A DNA stretch of 64,000 bases from Rudanella sp031411995 (GTDB lineage: Bacteria; Bacteroidota; Bacteroidia; Cytophagales; Spirosomataceae), in assembly GCA_031411995.1 (NCBI GenBank), contig JANOCD010000043.1, positions 1 to 64,000 of the forward strand. The letters are read 5' to 3'. Below the pieces are notes generated by a model. That model was not told where the DNA came from and did not search any database. It worked only from the letters and a program-made list of their open reading frames with translations. Below, one piece after another: positions 1 to 8,802 of this stretch. The first letter of the stretch is position 1, and each line of letters starts with the position of its first letter. The position numbers and the translations under genes were made by a program.

Positions 1-1743
1 GTACAGACCCGAAGTCGAGGTGGTCGTAGTGGCAACCGCCGATCCATTACTATATAAGGTAACGGTCACATTCGGAACACCCGGTTCGCCGGGGTCCTGA
101 ACACCGTTGCCATTATTATCTAAGAATACCAGATCACCCAACGAAGCCGCAACAGGCACCAGACCCGCATCCACTGTTGAGTTGCTTTCGCCACCACTCA
201 GCGTGTACGTCTGTGTTTGTCCGGTTACGGGGTTTGCATCGCTGTCGGTCACATCAGAACCAACGTTGGCATTTGTGTAGGTAAATCCAGTAGGAGCCGT
301 AAAGACGACATAATATTCGCCCGGAATAAGATCAGAGAAGAAATACTTTCCGCTACCATCCGTGACCGTTGTCGATAAAGCCGTTGTGTTTCCAGGCTGG
401 AAAAGCTGAACGGTTACACTTGGAACGGGGGGTTCCAAGGCAGCCGTACCTTGCTGACCATCACGATCAGTGTCTAACCATACATAATCACCCAAGCTGG
501 CCAGTGGACCTGGGTCAACCTGGATATTACAACAATTGGTAGCCTGACATCCACTTACGGAGGCAGCTACCGAATACGTACCCGTACTTTTAATAATCAG
601 ATTTCCGTTGACATCAATTGATGCCTCAGTCGCTGGCACATTAGGCCCACCAACCAGGTTAGCTCCTTTGAAATACTGAACGCCAGAAAATCCGGCCGGG
701 GCCGAAACCGTATATTCTTCACCGGCATATAAAAGCAGCGGTACCGAAAAACAAACGTTGTCCAGATCATCCTCTAAGTAGCTCCCATTGTTGGGCACTG
801 AATCGCTGTCCGATTGATCAGCCGCTGTTACTTCAGCTGTTAAAAACGCAACACCCCGTTCAAGTACCGTGGCAGTAATCTGAACGGTCGACGAACTGTT
901 GGCTGAAAGTGAAGCAATAGCCCAGTCGCCGGTAGCCAACGTATAACTGGGTGCCCCTGTGGAAGCAACATACGAAGTAGCCGAAACATAGCCTGCAGGG
1001 AGAGTCACTTTCAGCCTGACATTGGTAGCCGCCGTGGTGGAGCTGTTGGTGACAGTAACTGTATAGGTAACGACTCCACTCGGGGCCGGGTTAGCATTAC
1101 TGATAACAGCATCGACCATTAGGTCGGTTGTTGCCGTTTGAGCCGATGCCCCCAAAGCCAGGAACACAAGCGCGAACGACATCACCAGCGAGCCTAGAAA
1201 TGTTCGCTGGTGGTTGATTTGCTCAGGTTTATGAGCAGACAAGTTCGAAGGGGGGCCGTCGGCGAACCCGTATGGACCTTCGGCCCATCGGACTGACCCT
1301 GCCTCAGTACCAAAACGAACCCACTGGCGGCACTGCTGCCAGAGGAGTCGAATTAGGTTGATGCTGTTCTTCAGTAAAGGTTGCTCATTCATTGGTAAAC
1401 GTGATAAAGAAAGTTGATTCGGTAATTGATCAGAAAAGTTTGGGGGAAATCGGTCGGGGGGATCAACCCGCATACCAAACCCATAGCGGGTATAAATTGG
1501 GGAAGCATGCCTTCGACCCGTTTGCTGCTTAGGCAGTTGCACCGCCCATCCAGACGGGGGCGATGCCGTATTGACCCAGGAGCGGGCAAACAGAACCAGT
1601 GTTCTGATAAGTTTGGCAACCATCAGATACCATTGACCAATTTGCTTTGGCTCATGTGGTGATTCATTACGGGCAGACTGACGGCGTAGGGTATCACCGT
1701 GTTCAGTCAATAAGGTAGATTTATTATTCATCTGCTGCTTCAT
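1..1743 (-). CDS. Large secreted repeat protein with DUF11-like and SdrD/Cna-B-like domains (3' end outside window)
   Basis: The frame is open from the left edge to an ATG at 1743; a second in-frame ATG is at 1392. Reading from 1743, about 180 basic residues precede a hydrophobic segment ending in ALGASAQ (near 1150), which looks like a signal peptide. Then comes a DUF11-like domain (TTDLMVDAVISNANPAPSG, SGVVTYTVTVTNSS), a Cys-containing linker, and two SdrD/Cna-B-like units beginning ASLGDYVWLDTDRDGQQG and ASLGDLVFLDNNGNGVQD. Such modules build long cell-surface or secreted proteins in Bacteroidota, often exported by the type IX system, whose C-terminal signal would lie outside this window. 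I prefer 1743 because the frame stays open and a promoter-like AATATTTG lies just upstream on the minus strand, but 1392 or an ATG nearer the hydrophobic segment is possible. Confidence 0.8.
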   Translation of the reverse strand, partial: MKQQMNNKSTLLTEHGDTLRRQSARNESPHEPKQIGQWYLMVAKLIRTLVLFARSWVNTASPPSGWAVQLPKQQTGRRHASPIYTRYGFGMRVDPPDRFPPNFSDQLPNQLSLSRLPMNEQPLLKNSINLIRLLWQQCRQWVRFGTEAGSVRWAEGPYGFADGPPSNLSAHKPEQINHQRTFLGSLVMSFALVFLALGASAQTATTDLMVDAVISNANPAPSGVVTYTVTVTNSSTTAATNVRLKVTLPAGYVSATSYVASTGAPSYTLATGDWAIASLSANSSSTVQITATVLERGVAFLTAEVTAADQSDSDSVPNNGSYLEDDLDNVCFSVPLLLYAGEEYTVSAPAGFSGVQYFKGANLVGGPNVPATEASIDVNGNLIIKSTGTYSVAASVSGCQATNCCNIQVDPGPLASLGDYVWLDTDRDGQQGTAALEPPVPSVTVQLFQPGNTTALSTTVTDGSGKYFFSDLIPGEYYVVFTAPTGFTYTNANVGSDVTDSDANPVTGQTQTYTLSGGESNSTVDAGLVPVAASLGDLVFLDNNGNGVQDPGEPGVPNVTVTLYSNGSAVATTTTSTSGLY

Positions 1744-1860
1744 TTTGGGGCAGAATATAAGGTTGCGCAAAGACCCCCGAACAAATATTCCAGAATAATC
1801 GCTTATGGCGACACTGGGCATTGTCGAAAATTGGCACTTTTTGCTACTCCAGAAGTATCT

Positions 1861-2045
1861 AAAACTATGCCAAAACCATTTGGCTATTAGTTTAAAACAC
1901 CTCAGAAGCTGTAAACACTTGATAATAAGGTATTTTCCTAGTTAAAACGAACCTAATAATTTAAGAATCATTATTAAGCAGCACCGTCAGTTCAGCAATA
2001 ATTAATTTCTTGTGATTTGTGCCATTTAGCGAAAACTATGCCAAA
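1861..2045. repeat. Direct repeat in the upstream region of the surface-protein gene
   Basis: AAAACTATGCCAAA occurs at 1861-1874 and again at 2032-2045. The first copy overlaps a short palindrome GCCAAA-ACCA-TTTGGC, and AAAATTGGC near 1828 is mirrored by GCCAATTTT near 2049. The stretch 1744-2297 holds no convincing gene and is more AT-rich than its surroundings. It lies upstream of the minus-strand surface-protein gene and downstream of the terminator of the next gene, so a regulatory role for the first gene is the simplest reading. No binding protein can be named. Confidence 0.45.
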
Positions 2046-2290
2046 TAAGCCAATTTTCAACAAGATAACATCATATGCTGAATGTACGCTATTATCCACT
2101 AACAAAAGGCAAGTAACCTTTTAAGCCGATAGTACAGGAAAAGTGAGAGAGAATATGCCGAAGGCAGACGTGATCACCAGTCAATCAACGAGTAAAGCGT
2201 AGACTGATCAGCCCACAAATATAGCCACATGTTGTCACAAATCACTTAATTCTCTATTTTTTTCAGTAGTGTTCGCCACATACGAACTGA

Positions 2291-2345
2291 CAAAAAAAGG
2301 CATTGGGTGATTGATAAGCCAAACAGCCTCAATCACCCAATGCCT
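2291..2345 (-). terminator. Rho-independent terminator of the propeller/barrel gene
   Basis: A perfect 16-bp stem (2298-2313 with 2330-2345, arm AGGCATTGGGTGATTG) and a 16-nt loop are followed on the minus strand by a run of T. It begins 23 bp after the stop of the gene ending at 2368. Confidence 0.85.
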
Positions 2346-2367
2346 GAATTTAAACCACTCCTGAATT

Positions 2368-5300
2368 TTAAAAATCGTAGCCCAGCGTGAGGTAGGGAAT
2401 GGCCGGGTTCACCACGTTATTCTCCAGACCCCAGGCATAATCAAATTTTACGTAATAGCCCAAAAGCATGGTCCGTGCCCCGACTCCGTAACCAATCAGG
2501 AACGGGTTTTTGAAGTTTGTTACTGTTGCTAGGAACGGTAGGTTTCCGCCACCAATGATCTCTGTATTCAGGTTATTTTGCCGGTTAAATGGACCCTGTC
2601 CTGACCAGGCAGTGCCCACATCGGAGAAGGCTACCAACTGAAGATTACGCAAGAAATTAGACGTAATATTACCTCGATACAAATACTTAACCAGCGGCAA
2701 ACGCAGCTCTGCGTTAAGCAGCATATGGCTATTCCCAGTCAGTTTGCCCAGCCGGAATCCACGGAGGTTCGTCACATAATCAAGGAAGAAAATATCCCGG
2801 TAATCGTCCCGCGATTGCACCAGTCCATTCGGAATCAGCAACGGATTCGACGCGACTGGTTCTTTCTGGGGAGCTACCCAGTTTTCCATCCCGCCGAGTG
2901 TACTCTGCTTGGGAGCCGGCCCACCCGACTGACTCACTGACAGGCGAACAGCCAACATCAGATCACGGTGAATTTTCTGGTAATGGCGCAGGTCGATGGT
3001 CAACCGGCGGAAGCTTTGCGATGACGAACGAATACCCGCGTAGTTCTCAAATTTCACTTTTGCACGGGTTCCTTCGATCATATTCATCCCGTTGATTTTC
3101 GAGTTGTCATACACAAACTCGCCCCGGAGGCCGGCATAATCAGAAGTCCGGTCGGCCTCAGAAATGTTCAGTAACTCTATCCGGCGGGTCAGCGCATAGA
3201 ACGGCGAAACGGTGAAACGGGTCGTTACTGAGATCGGATACGAAGCCGATAAAGACACCCGGTTGTAGCGATACTTCTGATTTAATGACTCATTATCGAG
3301 ATATAATGTCTGACGATCTACCCGAACACCAAAGTCGATTCGATTAGTCAGGTTATGGTATTCGGCAAACAGGTCGCTGTTGCGGAGGGTGGTCGTGATG
3401 AACAGACCGGCTTTGATGATGTGGTTTTCCAACAGATCATTCATGGTGATGTTCTGAGAAAAACCAAAACCCCGGATCGGGTCGATGCGCCACGATGAAC
3501 TGGCATCATTGGCAATGAACAAACCACGATAATCGAAAGGCCCCCGAATGGTGATGTTCTCCCGTCGGCGGTTGCGCAGAATGGGCGAACTGGCCGATGC
3601 CAGCGGAATGCCCGAACTCCGGCGTTGCCGAAACTCAGCCGCTTTCACCACCTCCGGATCAAACTGGTAATTGTCGGTATCGACTTCGCCGGGTTCCAGA
3701 GCCAGCCGACCGGGAACAGCCGCCGTGGTGGAGGTAGCCGGGCTGGTGGCCGATGCCTGGGTAGTATCTGTCCGGGCTGGTGGCGGAGACACTGGTTTTG
3801 GTGTGTTGGTGATGCCCAGCAACACATTGCGCTGGGTAGGTGCCGTTGTCTGTGAGGTGTTCAACGGCAATTGAGAGCGGTAGCCAAGATAAACTTCCCC
3901 ATTTCGAAGCGCACTATAGACAAACCCGCCATTGGCCGGAATCAAATCGTATTGCCGGATGCTGCTCGGGAAGGCTGTTACCTGACTCACCGTTGAGGCC
4001 GCCGTGCTGTCGCCTACCGACAGGCGATACAGGTTCTGAATGCCATTGGCTGTTCCCAAGAAATAAACGGTATTCTCGTTGCCGGCAATAGGCCGCACTG
4101 CATTGGTCAGGGTGTCGGTCAGGCGGGTAACGGAGGTTGCCCGCGCTCCCCCCTCGTGCCGAAATAGGGAGTACCGGTCCCGAATGGTCCGAAACGATCC
4201 TTTATCCACGCCCAGCGTATCCGCCGAGCGATTCGACGCAAAAACAATATCGCGCGAACTCCGCCCCACAAACACCGGATCAATGTCGTCGTAAAGATCG
4301 TTGGTGAGTTGAGCGTAGTTGCCCCGATTGATGCTATACAGGAAAATATCGTTCTGTCCGCGTCGGTCCGCACTCATCACCAGGCTGCCCCCGTCGTCGG
4401 ATGCATCAATGCTCACAATTTGTGTCAGCCCGTTTATAATTTGCCGGGACCGCTGTTTGGGTCGCTTGTCGAGGTCGGTATATATATATAGGTACGACTT
4501 CCCGTTTTCATCGGTCGCCACCACCAGGTTGTTATCACGCTGCCAGGCAACCAGCGGGGTGCTGGTGAAGGTGGCATGACCATCGAGCCGGTAGCCGCCC
4601 TGCAAAACCGAGTAGCGTTTTTTGGTCGCCGTGTTATACACTTCAACACTAAACTTACCATCGTTAACCGTCGAAAAGGCAATCAGCGACTTATCGGGAC
4701 TAATTTTGACATCATTTAGAATCTGCTCGAGTCCCGGCCGCCGAATAGAGATGGTGGCATCGTCGGAGCCGCCCGCCGAAGGTGTTGCTTTGGCCATATT
4801 GGCATAATATTCGCGCCACTCGCGCAGGAACCGGCCATAAGGAACCCCCAGCGTACTTTGAATACTGCTCTGCTCATTCCGAATAATTCGGGTGAGGTTT
4901 AGTATGTTCGATATATTATCCCGACCATATTTCTGAGCAATGTAGTTCCAGATGGAGTGTCCAACCCGCTCGGCATCGCGACCCTGCAACAGGTTGGGTT
5001 TCCGAATGCTGCGGCTCACCGATGCATCGCGCATGTAGTCGTCCAGATCCACGCTATAGCCTTCAGCAATGTAGGAAGCAATGCCGGGCATGAACCAGTC
5101 GGGCAGGGTGAGCAATAAAGAACTTTGGAGCGCATCTTTCAGACTGCCGCCGTAGAGCATGTCATACACAAACAGCATCGACACGTCGTGAATGAGCCGC
5201 TTTTTGAACGTGATCTGATCGCCGGTGAATGCAATCTCTAGTCGCGATTTGGCCAGGTCGATTTCGCGGCTGTCCAGCTCGCCCACCACACTGATGCCAA

Positions 5301-5610
5301 TGTTGCTCTGGGCCAGTTCCTGTGGCGAATTATACAGAAATATTTTGATGCGGTTGTACGGCGTGTAACCGAGCAGCTCGGTGATCCGGTCAAACTCCGA
5401 CTCAGCGTATTGCGCTGTTAGGTTGGCCAGCGTGTTGCCATCCTGATAGAAATAAATTTCGAAATTGGCCGTGCGGATAATCTTCCAGTTGAAGTTCCGA
5501 TACTGGATTCGATTCTTCCCAAATTGTTCGAGGGAAGGATAGTTCTGCGCGTTGGCACTGAGCAGGGTGCCAACCCAGAGACACAACAAAAGGATGTACT
5601 GCTTGTGCAT
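2368..5610 (-). CDS. Outer-membrane protein with TolB-like PD40 propeller and C-terminal beta-barrel
   Basis: The 1080-residue protein begins with a signal peptide cut after about residue 22 (LLSANAQ). Residues 40-270 resemble the peptidase-MA-like fold: LPDWFMPGIASYIAEGY matches the downstream helix of such gluzincins, but the expected HExxH is replaced by HDVSM, so a protease is unlikely. Residues 290-570 carry PD40/WD-like blades (SPDKSLIAFS, SDDGGSLVMSADRRGQND, IVFASNRSADT). A low-complexity Pro/Thr/Ala linker around 620-660 leads to a beta-barrel resembling the surface-antigen (BamA/Omp85-like) type, ending in a terminal Phe (LTLGYDF). It is probably an outer-membrane protein with a periplasmic propeller; its ligand is unknown. 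The FAD oxidoreductase gene ends 24 bp upstream, so the two may be cotranscribed. Confidence 0.85.
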   Translation of the reverse strand: MHKQYILLLCLWVGTLLSANAQNYPSLEQFGKNRIQYRNFNWKIIRTANFEIYFYQDGNTLANLTAQYAESEFDRITELLGYTPYNRIKIFLYNSPQELAQSNIGISVVGELDSREIDLAKSRLEIAFTGDQITFKKRLIHDVSMLFVYDMLYGGSLKDALQSSLLLTLPDWFMPGIASYIAEGYSVDLDDYMRDASVSRSIRKPNLLQGRDAERVGHSIWNYIAQKYGRDNISNILNLTRIIRNEQSSIQSTLGVPYGRFLREWREYYANMAKATPSAGGSDDATISIRRPGLEQILNDVKISPDKSLIAFSTVNDGKFSVEVYNTATKKRYSVLQGGYRLDGHATFTSTPLVAWQRDNNLVVATDENGKSYLYIYTDLDKRPKQRSRQIINGLTQIVSIDASDDGGSLVMSADRRGQNDIFLYSINRGNYAQLTNDLYDDIDPVFVGRSSRDIVFASNRSADTLGVDKGSFRTIRDRYSLFRHEGGARATSVTRLTDTLTNAVRPIAGNENTVYFLGTANGIQNLYRLSVGDSTAASTVSQVTAFPSSIRQYDLIPANGGFVYSALRNGEVYLGYRSQLPLNTSQTTAPTQRNVLLGITNTPKPVSPPPARTDTTQASATSPATSTTAAVPGRLALEPGEVDTDNYQFDPEVVKAAEFRQRRSSGIPLASASSPILRNRRRENITIRGPFDYRGLFIANDASSSWRIDPIRGFGFSQNITMNDLLENHIIKAGLFITTTLRNSDLFAEYHNLTNRIDFGVRVDRQTLYLDNESLNQKYRYNRVSLSASYPISVTTRFTVSPFYALTRRIELLNISEADRTSDYAGLRGEFVYDNSKINGMNMIEGTRAKVKFENYAGIRSSSQSFRRLTIDLRHYQKIHRDLMLAVRLSVSQSGGPAPKQSTLGGMENWVAPQKEPVASNPLLIPNGLVQSRDDYRDIFFLDYVTNLRGFRLGKLTGNSHMLLNAELRLPLVKYLYRGNITSNFLRNLQLVAFSDVGTAWSGQGPFNRQNNLNTEIIGGGNLPFLATVTNFKNPFLIGYGVGARTMLLGYYVKFDYAWGLENNVVNPAIPYLTLGYDF

Positions 5611-5634
5611 AAACCGTTTTATAAATACGCTACA

Positions 5635-6699
5635 CTATAACGAAAGGCAACGTTGAATATTCACTTCACTATCTAAATCTTTGCCTTCCAGTAAATGTCG
5701 GGCAAACTGATTGGCAAGATACGGACTCAGCGAGACACCTTTACTCCCGAAGCCACCAAATATACCTACGGATGGATGCTGCGGATGGATGCCGATGAAC
5801 GGTCGCCGGTCTTTTGTAGCCGGACGAATCCCCGCCGATTGGCCAATGATTGTGTAAGGTATGGTTAGAACCTCACGCACCTTCGACTCTAAAAACGCCC
5901 GACCATCGGCACTTGTTTCCCAATCTACGTCGTGCCAGCTATATGTAGCCCCAATTCTTATCGTAGAGTCATTTACCGGCAAAATAAACACGCCCCGGTT
6001 CACGATGTTCTTGATGGGGTAATGATCGACATGGGCTGTCAGAATCTGGCCTTTCACCACGTTAAACGGCAACCAGTTGAACAGGGGGTTCTCCCGATTG
6101 TGGGTTCCGTCGCAGAACACAATTTTCTGAAAGCAAAGACCGTTCCATTGCACCTGCCCAGGCTTGATTGTCAAGTCGTTGACATTGATTTGCGTTGCCT
6201 GAAATTGTTTCTTCTCCTTAAAATAAGCCCGCACCGACTGCACAAAGTGGGGAATGGTGAGCCATCCCGACTGGGTTACTTCCAGCCCCCCGAACGGATT
6301 GCAGATGACTGATCTGTATGCCTGATTATCAACCGATTGACTCACATATTTTTGCACCGACGGATCAGCAGTAAAGGCTTCGTAATCCGCTTTTTCGTCC
6401 AGCGAGCGATAAGGTCGGTAAATGGGCAGCGGGTGAAAAAACGAGCTGGAGCATTTCGCTTCCACCTCGCGGTAAAAGGTATGTAAAAAAGGAAAGAGAT
6501 CATCGGCCCGCCAGGTTCGAACGAGTTTGCGACCCGTGAGCGGATTCACAATACCAGCCGCCACACCCGAAGCCGACGGCAGGTCAGGCGCATCGGCCAC
6601 CATCACCCGGCACCCCAACTGATCGAGGGTCCAGGCCAGCACTGACCCAGCCACGCCCTGCCCCACAATCAGAAAATCGGCGGTGATTCTATTTGGCAT
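5635..6699 (-). CDS. FAD-dependent oxidoreductase of the DAO (D-amino-acid/glycine oxidase-like) family
   Basis: 354 residues, normal for DAO-family enzymes. The N-terminus has the dinucleotide-binding fold (FLIVGQGVAGSVLAWTLDQLG, a GxGxxG loop). A Bacteroidota-typical AAGIVNPLTGRKLVRTW follows, and the C-terminus has the FAD-closing segment GIRPATKDRRPFIG and GGFGSKGVSLSP. Such enzymes oxidise amines or amino acids with FAD in the cytoplasm, and the C-terminal half of MnmC belongs to the same fold; there is no methyltransferase domain here, so MnmC itself is excluded. The substrate cannot be read from the sequence. Confidence 0.85.
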   Translation of the reverse strand: MPNRITADFLIVGQGVAGSVLAWTLDQLGCRVMVADAPDLPSASGVAAGIVNPLTGRKLVRTWRADDLFPFLHTFYREVEAKCSSSFFHPLPIYRPYRSLDEKADYEAFTADPSVQKYVSQSVDNQAYRSVICNPFGGLEVTQSGWLTIPHFVQSVRAYFKEKKQFQATQINVNDLTIKPGQVQWNGLCFQKIVFCDGTHNRENPLFNWLPFNVVKGQILTAHVDHYPIKNIVNRGVFILPVNDSTIRIGATYSWHDVDWETSADGRAFLESKVREVLTIPYTIIGQSAGIRPATKDRRPFIGIHPQHPSVGIFGGFGSKGVSLSPYLANQFARHLLEGKDLDSEVNIQRCLSL

Positions 6700-6867
6700 A
6701 AACCCGGTTTAAGGTTATGCAAAGTAAGGCCAAAAAGTCAATCGTTTGTAAAGTAGTCCTGAATCGTCTCAAGTGTATCTTATATATTCTCAAGTTGCAC
6801 CGAGACCCATCAATCCTGAACCTGCTCTACTTTTGGGCTACCTAAAAACAGGCTCTAACGTTCGCTC

Positions 6868-7224
6868 ATGGACTATCAATCGATTATCAATCAGCTATAT
6901 CAGGAGTTTAACGCCCGGAATCTTGATGCCGTTTTAGTCCATATGCACGATGATGTGGCTTGGCCGAACGGCTGGGAAGGTGGCTACGTGTATGGTCATG
7001 ACCAGGTGCGGGCCTATTGGCTTCGTCAGTGGCAACAGATCAACCCTGTTGTTACGCCTGTCTCGTTTCAGGTAAGGCCCGACGGGCAAATTGATGTAGG
7101 CGTTCATCAACTGATAAATGATTTGAATGGTCACGTTCTGACCGATAGCCAGGTGAGCCATGTATACACCTTTGACGAAAGGAAAGTAAAGACAATGGTC
7201 ATTGAGTTGGATCGAACGAGTTGA
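6868..7224 (+). CDS. NTF2/SnoaL-like small protein
   Basis: 118 residues with the cone-fold pattern of nuclear-transport-factor-2-like proteins: an N-terminal helix (YQSIINQLYQEFNARNLDAVL), then DDVAWPNGWEGGYVYGHDQVRAYW and alternating strands. The family includes ester cyclases, dehydratases and non-enzymatic binding proteins, so no activity is assigned. It is divergent from the FAD oxidoreductase across a 168-bp gap that should hold both promoters. Its 3' end overlaps the convergent WYL regulator by 26 bp. Confidence 0.75.
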   Translation: MDYQSIINQLYQEFNARNLDAVLVHMHDDVAWPNGWEGGYVYGHDQVRAYWLRQWQQINPVVTPVSFQVRPDGQIDVGVHQLINDLNGHVLTDSQVSHVYTFDERKVKTMVIELDRTS

Positions 7225-8224
7225 CCGAGTTGGAACTGGATCGAACAAAAAAATCATAAGCCCGCTGGGCCTGTTCGCGCAGGTGATCCAACAGAGCAGG
7301 TGGTTCGACAACGGTAACGGCACCCGCGTAGGGTAATAACCAGGTAGCCAGGTAGGCCATTGTGCCAATTAAAAACGTCATCACCACACGGCCATCGGGC
7401 AAGGGTTCGTCGCGCACCCAGCCATACTGATGTTTGGTATCCTGTACATGCTGGGCCAGCGCGGGCGGTACGTTAGCCGCCTGAAACTGAATAACAACCT
7501 TTTCTTTCGACCTCTGCCTGGCCTCGTCCACCCAATATTGTTGCAGGCGGTCCGGCGATCCGGTTTCAGGGCGAGAAGCAAACACATCGTCGCTGAGGGT
7601 TAGGTGCAGGACGCGGTCGAGACGAAAATTGCGGAAGGCTTGCCGCAGCCGACAATACGCCACCACGTGCCAGTGCTGGCTTAGGTAAAGCCCGATGGGT
7701 TCTATATCGCGATTGGCTGGCACATCTGTATCGGCGGCCTGATAGGTCATATGCACTACCCGCTGCGCCATGATGGCCGTTAACAACTGCTGGTAGGCGT
7801 TAGGACGGTCAGGCTGGCTCACCGGCCCCATCACCTGAATGTAGGGGTCGAGGGTTTCGAGGTGGTCACGGTCGGCACGCCGTAATGCCGCCCGCAACTT
7901 GTCCATCGCGGCACCACTGAGTTGAGCCGTAGGCGCGTCGGTGAGCCGGGCAACCAGTTTTTCAGCCGTGAGTAGGGCAATGGCTTCCTCGCGGGTAAAC
8001 ATGATGGGTGCTAGTCGATACCCTTCCAGCATGGCATAGCCTTTCCCCTCCTGGGTGACCACGGGAATACCTGCCCCTTCGAGGGTTCGGATATCGCGGT
8101 AAATAGTACGGGTACTGACCGAAAAGCGACGGGCTAATTCGATGGCGGTCAATACCCGTTTTGTTTGTAGCAACGTCAGCAACGCAACGAGCCGGGAAAG
8201 GCGGGGTATTTCGTGGTCGATCAT
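7199..8224 (-). CDS. YafY-type transcriptional regulator with HTH and WYL domains
   Basis: 341 residues. Residues 8-65 form a DeoR/HTH_11-like winged helix (LLTLLQTKRVLTAIELARRF, then VSTRTIYRDIRTLEGAGIPV). The C-terminal two-thirds is a WYL domain (residues about 140-325: REDIEPIGLYLSQHWHVVAY-like strand, RNFRLDRVLHL). WYL domains sense nucleic-acid or nucleotide-like ligands and regulate nearby genes. The RidA gene lies 31 bp upstream on the same strand, so they may form an operon. The start is an ATG placed just before the HTH. Confidence 0.85.
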   Translation of the reverse strand: MIDHEIPRLSRLVALLTLLQTKRVLTAIELARRFSVSTRTIYRDIRTLEGAGIPVVTQEGKGYAMLEGYRLAPIMFTREEAIALLTAEKLVARLTDAPTAQLSGAAMDKLRAALRRADRDHLETLDPYIQVMGPVSQPDRPNAYQQLLTAIMAQRVVHMTYQAADTDVPANRDIEPIGLYLSQHWHVVAYCRLRQAFRNFRLDRVLHLTLSDDVFASRPETGSPDRLQQYWVDEARQRSKEKVVIQFQAANVPPALAQHVQDTKHQYGWVRDEPLPDGRVVMTFLIGTMAYLATWLLPYAGAVTVVEPPALLDHLREQAQRAYDFFVRSSSNSVNSFDPTQ

Positions 8225-8255
8225 TGGTTGGTGACAGTTGGTGCTGCTGAGGTGA

Positions 8256-8648
8256 TTATTTTACCACCGTAGCTTCCAGTTCAATCGTTAGGGTTGCATA
8301 AAGGCCCTTCACTTCGATCAACGAAGTGGCCTGCTTAATACCCTGTCTAACAATCCATTCCTGATAAACATCCGAACAAGTTGTGAAAAACTCGGTGGTT
8401 GACGTGGTAAAAATGTTCAGCCTCACAATACCCTTGCATTCATACTCAGCCTCTCCAATCAGTTGTTCCAGATTTTGAATGGTTTGGATCAACTGAGCGC
8501 GCATATCGGCGGCACTGGGTTGCCCATTTGCGTCGATGGCTACCTGCCCGGAGCAATAGAGCGTACTCTCTGCCTGCTTGATGTCAACGGCCTGCACCGA
8601 ATTGGTGAACTCACCCCATTTCCAGGGATCAACGGTTCGTTTTTCCAT
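8256..8648 (-). CDS. RidA/YjgF family protein
   Basis: 130 residues, the standard length for a RidA subunit. Visible features are VDIKQAESTLYCSGQVAIDA (substrate-pocket strand), an internal helix IQTIQNLEQLIGEAEYECKG and the C-terminal KGLYATLTIELEATVV strand. RidA trimers deaminate reactive enamine/imine intermediates made by PLP enzymes. In the usual motif an Arg sits near position 105; here the segment reads GIKQATSLIEVKGLY, without an obvious Arg, so it may be a non-deaminating member. It lies directly upstream of the WYL regulator. Confidence 0.85.
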   Translation of the reverse strand: MEKRTVDPWKWGEFTNSVQAVDIKQAESTLYCSGQVAIDANGQPSAADMRAQLIQTIQNLEQLIGEAEYECKGIVRLNIFTTSTTEFFTTCSDVYQEWIVRQGIKQATSLIEVKGLYATLTIELEATVVK

Positions 8649-8664
8649 TTTTTTGTTGTTTGAA

Positions 8665-8703
8665 TTTGTAGAGTCAAGGGGGTTTGTCCCTTGACTCTAC
8701 AAA
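8665..8703. repeat. Perfect inverted repeat, possible dispersed palindrome
   Basis: Two 16-bp arms (8665-8680 and 8688-8703, arm TTTGTAGAGTCAAGGG) pair perfectly around a 7-nt loop. Neither side has a long T run, so it is not a classical terminator. The outer GTAGAG resembles the end of the palindrome at 20549-20570 (CGTCTCTAC), which suggests a repeat family. Confidence 0.7.
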
Positions 8704-8802
8704 ATTCGTCCCCGCCGGTGACAGCCTTATGTCATACCCTAACCGGGGCATACAAAAAAAATCAGGAATAATTCGGGTCGGCTTGTAGCCTTGGTCGATC
8801 TA

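Noticed and set aside
1389..1662. Two small opposing frames of 76 and 78 codons
   Set aside because: They lie in the leader region of the surface-protein frame, show no domain and are shadows.
5080..5250. Active zinc protease site in the propeller/barrel protein
   Set aside because: HExxH is absent; only the downstream helix resembles gluzincins.
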